Shown: positions 44,358-57,289, counted from the stretch's first letter. The stretch is DNA of 64,000 nucleotides from Thalassia testudinum (GCA_037157565.1 JAZHRO010000022.1:6014001-6078000), one strand, 5' to 3'. The notes: generated by a model from the letters alone, not told the origin. Made by a program: numbers and translations.

Positions 44358-46176
44358 GTGGTAGATGACCTGATTGAAGAGACAACTCCTGCAATTTTAT
44401 GTGATGACCCCCTTCAGCATGTCATTCTAAATGAGCATTCCCATCTCCTAGAAGAATGTGAAGGGGATGTACTAGAACTTGAGGAATTGCTTGGAGTTTC
44501 TACTGAGTCTCTCTCCCCATCATACCTGCCTAAGGTAGATCTGCTACCTGAGATGGGGACTTATATTATGAAACCCTCAACCATACAAGCCCCTGACCTT
44601 GAACTGAAACCCCTCTCGAACTCTCTCAAGTATGTATTCCTTGGGCCAAATGATACGCTCCCTGTAATCATCTCATCTGTACTATCTAAGGTGCAAGAGG
44701 GAGCCTTGCTAGACTGCTTATCAAGGCACAAGGAAGCCATGGCTTGGACAATCGCTGATATTAAGGGTATAGACTCTACGCTCTGCATGCATCACATTTA
44801 TACTGATGATTCCATCAAACCATTTAGAGACATGCAGAGACATCTTAACCCCAACATGAGGGAGGTGGTTAACAAGGAGATTCTGAAGTGGCTGGACGTC
44901 GGGATCATATATCCTTTTGCGGATAGCAAATGGGTTAGTCCAATCCATGTGGTGCCAAAGAAGGCAGGCTTTACGGTAGCAACCAATGACTAGGGAGAAC
45001 AAGTGGTGACCAAACCCTCAACTAGCTGGAGGGTCTGCATAGACTACCGCAAACTAAACACTGCTACCAAGAAGGATCACTTTCCCTTGCCTTTTATTGA
45101 TCAGATCCTCGAGAAATTAGCAGGGAACAAATATTTCTGCTTTTTAGATGGATATTCTAGGTATAATCAGGTTGCAGTCTTCCCTGACGACCAGGATAAG
45201 ACAACTTTTACTAGTCCTTATGGAACTTTTGCATTCAGGCGTATGCCATTTGGATTATGTAATGCACCGGCAACCTTCCAGCAGTGTATGATGTCCATTT
45301 TTTTGGACATGATTAACGAGTGTGTCGAGGTTTTTATGGATGAATTCTCCATTTATGGCTCGTCTTTCGACGAGTGTCTCTTGCACTTAGAAAATGTGCT
45401 GAAGAGATGTAAGGAGAATGGTTTACTCCTCATCTGGGAGAAAAGCCACTTCATGGTACAGAAAGGCATTGTACTTAGGCATGTTGTGTTTGAAAGGGGC
45501 TTGGAAGTAGATAAGGCTAAGGTTGATTCTTTTTCCAAACTCCCATTGCCCACGAATGTCAAACAGATTAGATCCTTTTTGAGCCATGCAGGCTTTTATA
45601 GGCGATTCATCAAGAATTTCAGCAAAATTTCTAGGCCACTTTGTGACCTATTGGCGAAGGAACCTTCCTTCATTTTTTATTCAAAGTGTGCCAAGGCCTT
45701 TCACACTCTGAAGGAGGCCTTGATCTCTGCACCTATTCTCCGAGCTCCTGATTGGACACTCCCATTTGAGCTAATGTGTGATGCTTCGGATTACACAGTG
45801 GGAGCAATCCTTGGACAAAGGGTTGAGGGAAGGCCACATGTGTTGTTCTATGTTAGCAAGACTTTAACCGAACCATAGCAAAACTACACAGTCACTGAAA
45901 AGGAATTACTTGTTGTAGTTTTTGCTCTAGAGAAGTTTAGGTCTTATCTTCTTGGCTCTAAGGTGGTCATTTTTACTGATCATGTGGGAGTGAAACATCT
46001 CATTGCCAAGAAGGACTCTAAGCCACGTTTAATTAGGTGGATTCTACTCCTTCAAGAGTTTGACTTGGAGATTCATGAAAAGAGAGTGGAAAATGTAGTG
46101 GCTAACCACATGTCTCGCCTCCCACTTGATGATTCTCCATTTGGAGACATCCATGAGACATTTCCTGATGAAACCC
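44358..46176 (+). pseudogene. outer element RT and RNase H, catalytic Asp changed
   Basis: One frame runs from the protease-RT linker (PLSNSLKYVFLG) through AWTIADIKGI, GIIYPFADSKWVSPIHVVPKK, WRVCIDYRKLN, RRMPFGLCNAPATFQ and SHAGFYRRFI to RNase H ([34 protein letters not shown]) and HMSRLPL. The catalytic box is FMDE (45333-45344) where FMDD is required, so RT is inactive. Stops at about 44992 and 45876. Coding is cut by E2 at 46176. Confidence 0.87.
46172..46176. repeat. left target-site duplication of E2 (AACCC)
   Basis: AACCC here and at 60169-60173 border E2's TGGTGC... and ...TCATCA ends. Placing the ends this way gives LTRs of equal length (2879 bp). Confidence 0.88.
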
Positions 46177-49055
46177 TGGTGCGGCGTGCTTTCATCTTTA
46201 TGTTATTATGGTTTACAATCATTGCAGTACATGACAAAACAACTACCAGATTATTACAAATTTTTTTACTCGGAAAAAAATGTTTTCCCGAGATCGAACT
46301 CAGGGAGCAACTAGAATTCTAGAAGTATAAACAATTAGGTTACAAAAATAAGAGAGAGAGAGAGGGAGCTAGAGTTCTCTTGGCTTCTTCTTCTCTCTTC
46401 CTCTTTATTCTGTCCTTATTATTCCTCCAGCTGATTTCCTTCTCTTCTTTTTCCTGCAGAGTCTTCCTTTCTTCTTCTTTCTTTTCTTTTCTTCTTCTTC
46501 TGCGGTTGTGGTGATCTTCTTCTTCTTTCTGCTTCTCTTCTCTTCTTTTTCTTCTTCTCTGCTTCCTGCCTTCTTCTTTCTTCTTTAGTTGCAGCTGTGC
46601 TGATCTTCTTCTTCTTTCTCTTTCTTCTTTCTCTTCTCTGCTTCTTTCTTTTCTTCTCTTACAGTTCCCCTTCTTTTCTCTTCTTTCTGTTCTGGCCACC
46701 GCCCTTTCGTCGTCTGACTTGATGCTCAGGTGGCTTAATTGTGTGTTTGCTACAGTGCGGCTTCCTCTCTTCTGCTCCTCTCCTTTCTTTCTCCTTCAGC
46801 TCCTCTGTGCAGCTAAGGCTTCGGCCACTCCTCCTCTCTTCTTCTTCCTTAGCTTGCTTCTTCTTCTTCTTTCTTTCTTCCCTGCATGCACGCACAGTGG
46901 TCAGTGCAAAACCTATCCCTACCCTTCCCCGCGTCTCTCTCTTTCTCAGAACCTCTCTTAGGACTGCTCTCCCAGAGCCGGGTAATCAGCCTCGGGTAGT
47001 GCACCCAGGACCAAGCCCACCAGCGTGCAGTGGTGGGCGAGGAGTGCGTGGTCGGGTAGTCGGATCCGGCCCAGACCCGTGGGGCGTGACCGTGGGTGAG
47101 GGTGAGCGAGCGCGTGGCGCATTGCGTGCGGGTGAGAGGGACTTGACCCCTATGTATCGAAGGCAGTAAGCCCAATACACTTTCTCAATTTAAGTGTGGG
47201 TGCTTGGCCGCACACTTACGAGGTGGGACTAAAGTCCCACCTCCAAATCTCACTCCTACAGGAGAGGGAACTGCAGCCAATTGGGGCAGCTGTGAGGCTT
47301 GCGACCCAATTCGCAAGCCTGGGCTCCTTCGCAGCAGCAATCCGTGATGCCTGGGACTCGCGCCTGGGCTGGAGAACGCCTGGAGCTGCGAGCGAAGGAG
47401 CTGCAGCAGCTCAGCAATGGCGGCGAGGGGGCTCCGACCTAAAAGCAGAAAGGCGACCTCTCAGCCACATCAGAAAATGGGGGAAGCTTCGCCAGAGTGC
47501 AGCGAAGATAGTGCGGGGGTCGGTGAAGCGCGAGGGCACGTGTGCAGGTAGCCCTAGGTCAGACTGTGTGCGGGAAGATGGGTTTGTTCGGGGGGTGATT
47601 GGGCGGTGATTGGCAGTGAATGGAGAGGGGGGATCGGTTGAGTGGAGTGAGGGGAAGCTCCTGGGGTAGTCGGCGAGGAGTGTGGAGGTCTGTGGAAGTG
47701 GGATGGACTCGCCAGAGAAGGTGATCAGAGATGGAGCAGGTGGAGGTGGAAGTCGCATGCAGTGGAGTAAAAAGGTAAATTAAGAGAGGGAAAATGTAAG
47801 GGAGAGAGAGGAAACTCTGTACCTGTTTACTCGATGAAGGGGAAGATAGCAGCGCCCGGCTTGTGCCTGCCAGAGCTGGGGACAAAGATGCCCTAGAGGA
47901 GGGTATCGGCGACGAGGAGGCAGACGAAGGGCGCCAGCTAGTATGGCCTAGCGTGGACAACGGGGCAGAGTAAACTCTGCTGCAGGTAAGGCAGCAGAGC
48001 GACGATGAGGAGGAGGAGATTGCCGGAGGCTTTGGGCGCTCTGAACGGAGGAGGAAGAGACAAAATGTGGGGTATTTCTCCGCCAGAGGAAGCTTCAAGG
48101 AGTCGACCGACCTTGCCGCTCCTTATATAGGTCTTGGCACGAAGAGGGAAACGAGGAGGCAACGTGCCAGCCTCGCCAGAGAGTGGCCGGAGAGGATACC
48201 CATGCCTTTCGTGCATTTGCACGAGAGGCATGGTTGATGGCAGAGGGCATGGGCAGGTCCCTGCGACAGAGGACGTCGCAGGGAACCCCCCGTCTGTTCT
48301 AGAGGATGGCCGCCCTACCCTGCGCGGCGCCATCCTCCGCGCAAGGTTGCCGGAGGCATGGCGTTGTGCAGAAGTGGCAGGGAGGACCGTTCTGCAAGGA
48401 ACGATGAGAAGTTGGGGGCCTAAACGTAAGGGTTTCAAAAGATAAGAGTCAAAAAGTAAATAAAGAGGATCAAATTGTAAAGTTGGTCAAGATGATCTTT
48501 TCTTAGGCTCAAGTTTTTACACCAGACTAATTTGAACCTAAGGATTTTAATGGTGAATTTTTATTTTATGTTGGACCATGTTTGACCGATCAAATTGCAT
48601 AAAAACCCAAATTAAGTCATTAATTGGGCATGATTCTCATTTTAGGTCAAAATAGGTTCCAAAGGCCAAATTGAAGGTTCTAAACCCTTGGGGATATTTT
48701 TATATGAATTTTAGAGGGTTTAGTTGATTTTTATCCTACCTCAAACCTCGTGAATTAAAGTGGGTTTGTTTTAGGGTTATAGAATGTCATTTAATTCCTG
48801 GAAGTTGCTATAACCCTTTTCAGATCAGATCATCCCACTTCCCTCATTGTTAAGCTTGTTTGACCTATGTTTGGACCCTTAATTACCCTGTTCGCATACT
48901 GCATTGGTGAAATTACAGTTTTATCCCTTATGATTTGTTTTATTCTTTAACTAAGAATTCTCTGAGTTAAGCCTCTCTTTGGGTTTTGTAGGAGGCTTTT
49001 CACACATATTTGGATTAGATTGTGCTAGTTAGGGTTCATGATAAGGTTCTCATCA
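46177..49055 (-). repeat. E2 3' LTR
   Basis: On the minus strand it runs from TGATGAGAACC (49055) to GCACCA (46177). It contains U3 stem-loops (48152-48350), TATA at 48121-48130, a long pyrimidine tract on the plus strand (46380-46690; purine on the sense strand) and the U5 motif CTGAGTTCGATCTCGGG near 46290. ORFs inside it (46340-48445, both strands) are composition artefacts. Confidence 0.9.
48121..48130 (-). promoter_or_regulatory. TATA box of E2 3' LTR
   Basis: On the minus strand it reads CTATATAAGG, following the stem-loop series as in E1. The counterpart in the 5' LTR is at about 59250-59259. Confidence 0.6.
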
Positions 49056-49075
49056 TACCCTCATGCCTAGCTTTT
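49056..49075 (-). other. E2 3' polypurine tract
   Basis: On the minus strand it reads AAAAGCTAGGCATGAGGGTA immediately before the LTR, equivalent to E1 7199-7214. Confidence 0.7.
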
Positions 49076-50644
49076 GCTAGTCCCTTAGCAAAATTTTAAG
49101 GTTTCAACCCTTATTCTAGACCATGAAGTTCTTAATGATTTCAGATAAGTGCTTTCTCTTTTGAAACCTAGATTAGGTTAGAATGCCAACCATTGGCCTA
49201 AAAGGTACTCTAGTACCAACTAAGATCCAGATCTGTCTAGCCTCAGCCTCAGTCCTTAACAAAGATTTTTAAGGCCTACAAGAACTAACCTAAGGCTTAT
49301 TGGACTTTGAGGTTAAAGCACTCGTGCTTGAGATAATTTTAGCCCTGGCTCAGTTCGCAGTGCATTTTGTACGAAAGAGAGGTAGAAGATTTATATGTTT
49401 GCAGAGTTTTCTCTCTCTTTTTCTTTTTAATTCTAGCTTAGGATTGGCTTTTCAACACGGTCTGTATCAGATTCCTTGTCCCCATCATCAATCCTCAAGG
49501 GTTCCTGGCAATCGATGCTTCGAGATAGCACCGCCCATGGTAACGCCCAGAACCCTGGCTGTTGAGATTTTGAGATAATCCCATCCATGGTGTTCCATGG
49601 CCGAATTCAGACCCTGGCAATTGACATTTCGTGATAATGCCATCCATGGAATCTGAACCAGTAGAGTGCTTTCATGCCCCCAGTAGGATATGTAAATATC
49701 CTAAGAGACAAGCACCGAGGAGCTGATATTTTGTTACGCATCCTCGAGGGGAATTTCCCACCTCTCCGTGTTGGGAACTCGTCCAAATCAACTTGTGTTG
49801 ATCGGCCGTTCCTACTCTAGGTGTTATTTTCAGAATTTTTGTAACACTTCTGCGTGATTTTGATTTTTATGCTTACTGAACCAGGCTGTGTGTGAAGTTA
49901 GGGTGCTTAGGTTACTGAGTCCCGTAAACCAAAAGTTAGTTAACGAGGCCAAATACTCCCTAAGCCTTGGACCTAATACTTAAGCTTTTCATTTTCCTCA
50001 ACCTCTTAAGGAATGTCTAGATCTTAGTGGGTACTAAGAGTCTATCCAAGAATGCCTAAGGTTCGCATTCTTACTAATCTCACTATGCACTTTCCATTTC
50101 TTTTCCTGAATGAGGTCTAGAACTTAGGTTAACTCCTTAATTTCTTACTAATGACTATCGCTTTTCTTTCATTTTGTGCTCCTTCTTTTCATTTTGTTCC
50201 TTTTTCTCCTCCTCCTCCTTTGTAGAGTCTACAAAATTTTCTTTCCTCCTCTCATTTTATTATTCTTTTTCCAAAATTTTTTTAATTTTTGTGGTATTTT
50301 TGGCATATGTGAATTTTTTTGTTTAAAACCTTTTCTTACAAGATTTGCACTTTCATACCTCCCCATACCTAAGATTTGCAATGTCCTCATTGTTACTTAG
50401 GGGATTTTTTATTCAACTTAGTTCATACATTAGGACAGATGTTTTGATGAGTGAATGGGTCGGGGTGACTATTGCGGACGATTTCTAATCTCAGGTGCAA
50501 GCACCTAAGGTGGAGTCGGCTGTCCTAAAGGGTGAACCTTAAGTGTGAAAAAGATGTTAGAAAAGGTTTCAGGTTTTCAAAAAGAATGACGAACTGCCTC
50601 CTTTTGAGCACTGAGTTTTACGCCATCGGCTGGGCGCAATATGC
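49076..50644 (-). other. E2 3' noncoding region with internal polypurine tract
   Basis: Homologous to E1 5680-7198. It contains the internal purine tract (about 50352-50372) and the threefold CCATGG repeat (49488-49648). The pyrimidine-rich ORF 50176-50400 is a shadow. No env-like gene is evident. Confidence 0.6.
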
Positions 50645-52201
50645 TCAGGGAAAATGGAGGATAAATGATGATTTAGCAAAATCAGTAGAGGTTACGTCAA
50701 TGAATGGTTTGAGTCTCTGACCGTTCACAATGAAAGGTTCGGAATCATGGCTGAGCGGACTGATTTCGACGGCTCCATTTCCAAAAACCTGTCGGACAAG
50801 GTATGGTCCGACCCACTTGGATCGCAGCTTCCTAGGGAAGAGTTTGAGTCGGGCATCAAAGAGTAGGACCTTCTGACCAGGATGAAAGATCTTTCTTGAA
50901 ATGTGCTTGTCATGGAAGTCTTTAACCCGCTCCTTGTAGATTTGCGAGTTCTCATACGCATCAAGGCGTAATTCATCGATCTCGCTGATTTGAAGCTTTC
51001 TGTGGGTTCCAGCCTTAGAAAGATTTAGATTACACTTCCGTACTGCCCAATAGGCTTTGTGCTCTAGTTCGACGGGAAGGTGACACGCCTTCCCGTACAC
51101 CAGCCTAAAGGGAGACATGCCTAATTGGATTTTGTGGGCGATCCTATAGGCCCACAAAGCTTCCGGAAGTCGGGACGACCAGTCCTTCCTGTCAGGCCGA
51201 ACAGTGACCTGCAGGATTTTCTTGATCTCCCGATTTGATAGCTCAACTAGACCATTAGTCTGGGGGTGGTAAGGAGTGGAGATTCGGTGCGACACCCCGT
51301 ATTTGGTCATCAATGACCTGAACTGAGCATTCGTGAAATGGGTCCCCACGTCAGAAATGATAGCACGAGGAATCCCGAACCGTGAGAAGATATTGTGATG
51401 AATGAATTTGAGAACGATTTTATGATCACAGGTTCGGGTCTGTATGGCTTCGATCCATTTGGACACGTAGTCCACAACTAGCAGAATGTATTCGAAACCA
51501 TCCGAAACAGGAAAGGGGCCCATAAAATCAATCCCCCAAATATCAAAGATTTCGCATACGAGAATCGGCTGCAAAGGCATCATGTCGCGATGGCTCATGT
51601 TGCACAAAGTTTGGCAATGACTACATGCTTTGCAGTGATTGTATGCATCCTTGAACAGAGTGGGCCAATAAAAGCCACACTGGAGGAATTTCGATGCGAT
51701 TTTGTGCCCAGAGAAATGGTCACCGCATGCCTGGTCATGGCAGAAGGAGAGAATATCATTGATTTCACCCTCTGGGACACATTTTCGGATGATTTGGTCG
51801 GCACCTATGTGGAAGAGGTACGGATCTTCCCAAATGTAGTACTTGGCATCAGAGCGCAATTTGTCTTTCTTGGCCTTCGGCCAATCAGACAGGATCTGAT
51901 GAGATGCCAAGTAGTTTACTATATTAGCAAACCATGGAAGTCTAGCACCAATAGTCAGCAGGTGCTCATCAGGGAAATGCTCCGTGATGGGTCCAGAAGG
52001 GTTGATGATCTCAGAAGGAAGGTGAGACAAATGGTCAGCTACCACATTTTGTCTTCCCGCCTTGTCGTGAATCTTGAGGTCGAATTCTTGCAACAGCAAG
52101 ATCCATCGGATTAGTCAGGGCTTCGCGTCCTTCTTGGCAAGGAGATGCCTCATAGCCGTGTGATCCGAGTAGATGATGACGTGGGAACCCAGGAGATAAG
52201 A
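50645..52201 (-). pseudogene. E2 RNase H end and integrase
   Basis: After a stop at about 52202 the frame continues with SYLLGS, IYSDHTAMRHLLAKKDAKP, a further TGA near 52101, then LLQEFDLKIHDKAG. Integrase follows: zinc finger H-H-C-C (HDQACGDHFSGHK to CKACSHC), first Asp in WGIDFMGPF, second in IISDVGTHF, Glu in LVELSN. The C-terminus contains SKWVGPYLVRQVF. All three catalytic residues are present, and 484 codons are open. Integrase joins element DNA to the genome. Confidence 0.88.
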
Positions 52202-53488
52202 TCAAAATTTTTCAAGGGCAAATACTACGGCTAGCAGCTCTTTCTCTGTAACTGTATAGTTACGCTGAGCCTCGTCAAGTGTCTTGCTAGCGTAGTAGAT
52301 GACCACAGGTTTCCCGTCAACTTTCTGCCCCAGAACTGCTCCTACAGCGAAATCAGATGCATCACACATGATCTCAAAGGGTTGAGACCAATCAGGGGAT
52401 TGTAGGATCGAGGCCTGGGTGACTCGGTCACGGAGGTTCTCAAAGGCTTGAGTGCATTCCTTGGAGATCTCAAAGGGTACATCCTTAGAGAGAAGAGTAG
52501 TCAGGGGGTGCGCGATTTTTGAAAAATCAGAAATGAAACGACGGTAAAAATCAACGTGCCCCAGGAAAGAACGGATGTCCCTGATTGAGCTAGGCATAGG
52601 AAGACAAGAAATTAGATCAACCTTGGCTCGATCCACTTGGATGCCCTTCTCAGAAATCAGATGTCCTAGGACGATCCCCTGAGGCACCATAAAATGGCTC
52701 TTTTCCCAGGAAAGAACCAAATTAACATCGATGCAACGCCTGAGTACATGAACCAAGTGCTGGAGGCAATCATCAAATGATGCCCCGAAGACTGAGAAGT
52801 CATCCATGAAAACTTCCAGATAATCACCTACCATATCAGAGAATATGGCAAGCATGCACCGCTGAAAAGTTGCGGGTGCATTGCAGAGACTGAAAGGCAT
52901 CCTTCGGAATGCATATGTTTCGAAGGGGCAGGTGAACGTGGTCTTCTCCTGGTCCTCAGGATGAATAGCAACTTGGTTATAACCGGAGTACCCGTCAAGA
53001 AAGTAGAAGAATCGATTTCCCGCTAATTTCTCAAGAATCTGATTAAGGCAAGGTAGTGGGAAATGATCCTTCTTCGTGGAGGAATTGAGTCGTCGGTAAT
53101 CTATGCAGACTCTCCACGAGTTAGCTAATCGGGTAGTTATGACTTCTCCAGTTTCATTCGTAATGGTGGTGAGCCCTGCCTTTTTAGGCACAACCTGAAT
53201 TAGGCTCACCCAACGACTGTCGGAGATCGGGTAGATGATCCCTGCATCTAACCACTTGATGATGTCCTTTTTCACGACCTCCTACAGGTTGGGGTTTAAA
53301 CGTCTCTGCATCTCACAGGAAGGTCGTGCGCCCTCTTCTGAATAAATATGGTGTGTGCAATAAGAGGGACTTATTCCAGTCAAGTCATCGAGAGTCCAAC
53401 CAATGGCTCTGCGATGTTGCCAGAGAACAGCAATCAGACGGGATTCCTGATCAGGAGTGAGCTTGGAATTTATAATCATAGGACGAGT
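52202..53488 (-). pseudogene. E2 reverse transcriptase, two stops
   Basis: 53479-53282 holds the RT lead-in (AIGWTLDDLTGISPSYCTHHIY, RRLNPNL). A TAG there is followed by the main 357-codon frame with WRVCIDYRRLN, FLDGYSGYNQ, RRMPFSLCNAPATFQ, the intact catalytic box FMDD (52799-52810), GIVLGHLISEKGI, and the RNase H start MCDASDFAVGAVLGQ and [17 protein letters not shown]. Apart from the stops the enzyme looks complete. Confidence 0.9.
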
Positions 53489-54919
53489 CTAATTAGAACC
53501 CAAAAAGATGTATTTCAAATGATCGGGAAGGGGTTTCAGTTCAAGGACGGGGTTATCAACAGCAGCGGGTGGGTCAGGGTAAGTGTGAGGTTCAAGGATA
53601 GGAGTTATAGGTTTGTCTAAATTAGGGTCTAACTCCTCTAATTGCGATTCAAAATCTTTTTGTGGTTGATGAGGTATAATCAGGTTATCATCAAAATGTG
53701 TTTCATCAACCAGAGCCCTGATATCATAGATTTGTTCGATGACACCGCAATTGATTCCTTGTTGGGCCTTAAAGATATCAATTTTGAGGGTTTGATTTCC
53801 AAAATTTAGCTCTATTTGGCCCTCCTCACAACTGATGTTGGCTCTAGCAGTAGCCAAGAAAGGTCTCCCTAGAATGATTGGTGTATCCCTAGGGTTTTCA
53901 GGTGCGTCCATGTCCAAGACTATAAAGTCTACAGGGAAATAGAAATCCCGCACTCTTACAATAACATCCTCGAGAATCCCTTTAGGTGACTTTATAGATC
54001 GATCTGATAACTGTAGTGTCACCTCAGTTGGTTTTAGGTCAAATTCCTCTAGGTGTTTTAGTAAGGATGTGGGTATCAAATTTATGGAAGCACCCAAGTC
54101 TAGCAATGCTATATCGAACTGGGTTTCACCTATTTTGCAAGAAATCAGAGGAGTACCTGGATCTTTTGCCTTGGGTGGGAGTCTGCTTAGGATTACAGAG
54201 CTGGCTTGCTCTGATAGTACAATTGGACTCCCACTCTTGGTTCGCGGCTTACGGTGAGGTGTACACACATTCTTTAAGAATCGTGCGTAAGCCGGTACGT
54301 GGCGAATTGCATCCATCAAGGGGATGTTTATTTGGACCTGCTCAAAGAGCTTGACCAGGTCCTCCTCAAGAGCCACGGGTTTTGTTGTCTTCTTTCCCTT
54401 GGTCAAGGCCTCGGGAAATGGAACCTTGGTTGGTTCTTCTAGGATAGGTCCAGGTCTTTGATCTGGGATAGGGACAAGAACGTCCTGGATTACTGTCCTA
54501 GGGTTCAGATCACTACCAGGCTTGGAGTGGTCTGGATAGGGTGGATCTTGGGTCTCCTTACCACTATGGGTTGTTACAGAATTTAGTCCTGCCTGGTTTT
54601 GGTTAGGGTTTGATAGAATGGGTTGCTGTTGGTAACCCGCATAAGAAGTGGAAGCCTCCATCCCGTCAAGTGAAGGAATAGAGGGGGCCTGATAAATCAT
54701 GTGTGCTTGGCCCAGGTTTGGGTTCATAATACGCCGCTGGGTCGGCACATTATTAGGATTAGGAAGAGGTTGAGAAGGAAGTGTGCTTGGTTGGCAAGAA
54801 TTTGTCAACTGGGCCAATTGGTTTCGAACCTCTGTAAGTTCGTCCTTGTGTTGTTTTTGAATAGCCGCATTCATTTTTTGAATGTCAGCCAGAGTCTGAA
54901 GGATGAGGGACATTTGGTC
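53489..54919 (-). pseudogene. E2 protease with gag-pol linker
   Basis: The 474-codon frame begins MSLILQTLADIQKMN and has a Pro/Gln-rich linker. It then carries the aspartic protease with catalytic LLDLGASINLIPTSLL (about 54087-54134), LQLSDRSIKSPKGILEDV, FYFPVDFIVLDM and PIILGRPFLATA. It ends in KPLPDHLKYIFLGSN before a TAG. DLGA in place of D(S/T)GA is usual for the Athila group. It would cleave the polyprotein. Confidence 0.87.
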
Positions 54920-55678
54920 TTAGTTTGGCCATGATAAATAAGTAGGGTTGGGCCGAGGCTGAGGCGGCTGGTAAGGATGAGGTGGTTGTGGACGGGGCTG
55001 AAAGGGTGGTCTTTGGGTTTGAGAATTCCCTACCCACTGGAAGTTGGGATGGTTTTGCCATCCAGGATTGTAGGTGTTGAAGAATGGATCATTCTGGATG
55101 GCGTTGAGGTCCTCGCAGGTCTGAGGAACCTCCAAAGTGTCAAAGAATGGGGGAATGGAATTCCCCTGGCTAGTATAGAAAGGATCGGAGGATCCTTCGA
55201 TCCGAGAATCAGATGGGAGTGGATATGGATCCATCCCAGGAGAAGGTCGGTGGAGAATGTTTTGCACAGTCTCCCGTGTGGAAGGAGGCTGTGCAAAGGA
55301 ATTATGCGCAGAGGTGGCTCGCTGCAAGTGCTGAGTCAGCTCGTCCACCTTCTTCTCGATGATAGAGACCTTGTCCAATCGACTAGCCATCAGTTCCAGG
55401 TCGACCGATGCAAACAGGCCCTGCGTCTCGTGTGCTCCCCTAAGGTTCGTCGATGCGCGGGTATTCGTCCTGTCGAATAATCCCATAGAGTCATTATTGA
55501 TGGAGTTCTCGCACATGTTTTCAAGAATCTCCCACACGGTGTCCTCATGTTGACCCATGATATTCCCTCCATAAGTTGCATTGACGAAAAGCCTAATATC
55601 CTCACAGAGTCCCTGGTAAAAAGACTGGACCTGTTCCCATTTAGGAACTCCGTGATGGGGGCACTTTCTCATGAGATC
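54920..55678 (-). pseudogene. E2 gag, C-terminal part
   Basis: In the same frame as the neighbouring segments, between TAG at 55679 and TAA at 54920. It starts with MRKCPHHGVPKWEQVQSFYQGL, contains NATYGGNIM and ELTQHLQRA, and ends in a Pro/Gln-rich tail after NPGWQNHPNFQW. No CCHC knuckle was found, unlike in the outer element. Confidence 0.8.
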
Positions 55679-56101
55679 CTAGAAGCAATCCCATGCCTCA
55701 TGGAGAGGTTCTCCCGTTTGCTGAGTGAAGTGGGTAATCTGATGGCGCAAGGCATTGGTCCGACCAACGGGAAAGAACTTCTTTAAGAACTCGGACTGAA
55801 GTTCTTCCCAGGTGTTGATCGGCTGGGTCTGTGTTTGGTACCAATGAGCGGCCTTGTCCATAAGGGAGAAGGAGAACATCTTCATGAGGAGAATATCCCG
55901 ATTTTGTATATCTGACACAAAAGTTTGGGCCAGATGCTTTAGTTGTTTGATGTGCTGGATGGGGTCTTCAGAATTAAGCCCATGAAATTTAGGTATGGCA
56001 TGAATCATATTGGGATTTAATTCAGAATCAGGTCCTCCAGTTGGGATTCTGACTCGAGGCTCAATAGCCACCGCAGCAGGATTATAATGGTCCCGCATCA
56101 T
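55679..56101 (-). pseudogene. E2 gag, N-terminal part
   Basis: 140 codons. Reads IPTGGPDSELNPNMIHAIPKFHGLNSEDPIQHIKQ, MKMFSFSLMDKAAHWY, ELQSEFLKKFFPVGRTNALRHQI and HEAWDCF, the conserved retrotransposon gag core. The start ATG at 56101 (or the next codon) follows a short leader ORF (56149-56337) of uncertain meaning. Ends at a premature TAG. Confidence 0.8.
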
Positions 56102-57265
56102 AGGACGCTGGGTGGGTGCACAAAGTTCTGGAAGAGGTCATTGAGTCGCTAGAGCTGGTGCTCCAGATTGTTCTCTTCCTCAACTAGCTGAGCCATTGTG
56201 GAAGAAGAAGGTGAGTTGGGTTCGGAGTCAGAGGAGAGGTCGATGTGAAGTGTTGTTTTCTCAAACAAGGGCACTGAGGCTCGGCCTCGAGGGGAGAGAA
56301 GTTCTAAAGGAGGTTTCAAGGACCTCCTACCAAACATATACTGATGGAGAAGATGAGTTTAGCAGGTGCTGGACCCAATCAATACACCCAAAATGTTGCG
56401 TGACTATAGAGGTGCGGGGCAGATGGACCCCTTGATCAAAAGATCAACCACCTGAGAATTACTTAGGCAGCCAAAGAGGGTGAGTCCCGCGAAGACCCCT
56501 ACACGGTAGAGTGTCCCCAAGGGTTACAGGGTTTCCCCCACCCGACCTCTCTTGTCACTGAGATTCCAGGTAGACCAGCATGGGGATCTTGACCTCTTAA
56601 GTCTACCACTTTTAGTTTAAGATTAAGGTGCTTAGATTTTCACTTGAACTTTTAGCCTTTTGAGTGCAAAGAGTGGCCTAAGTTGAAGGTTGGTTGACCC
56701 AAGGGGTCAACTTCACCTGCTAGTTCCTTTGAGAGCTTATTAGGTCTTGTCTTTTAGGGTTCAAGTGTCTTTAAAGAGTCAAATTGCTTAGGGTTTCTTT
56801 GAATAAGTATTTTCAATCAATGTCTCAGGTACACTTCTTTTGGGATTTCTCAATTCTTGCTTAAGGAGTGTGTCTCTAAAACCCTAATGTTGAATCTTAT
56901 GTTGGCTCTACTTGGTCCAGTTAGCTCCTTATTGGGTAATTAGGGCTCAGATAAGAAGGTGTTAGCCCTTAAATACCCTTAATAGTGTGTGCAGAAATAG
57001 TGGGTTGGAATTGAAAACATGCATCTTTTGATGATTTACTAGGTATGGAAGACAGGTTATACCTATATTGCTTGTTCTCTTTTTTTTCTTTTCGTCCTCT
57101 TTAGAATTTTAGGGGTTTAAAATGAGAGGATAGAAAATTACCTGTCCTTGGAGTGGTTGTTGTGCGGCTGCTTGTTGTCCTCTTGATTTCCTATGCCTGC
57201 ACAAAAAATGAGAAGAGATTAATAGAAACTCAATAGAGAATTTATGGCTTCTAGAATAGCTGTTG
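56102..57265 (-). other. E2 leader
   Basis: Homologous to E1's leader (matching blocks at about 56290-56640 and 3335-3660). A pyrimidine tract ending in CAG (plus-strand CTG at 57197-57199) lies 87 bases after the primer site. No gene is supported. Confidence 0.65.
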
Positions 57266-57284
57266 CTCCCCAGCAACGGTGCCA
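57266..57284 (-). other. E2 primer-binding site
   Basis: On the minus strand TGGCACCGTTGCTGGGGAG, tRNA-Asp type with two transition-type differences, five bases after the LTR end. Confidence 0.82.
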
Positions 57285-57289
57285 AAAGC

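Noticed and set aside
51590..52114. 174-codon plus-strand ORF
   Set aside because: It is antisense to the E2 RNase H-integrase frame, which has clear domain matches.
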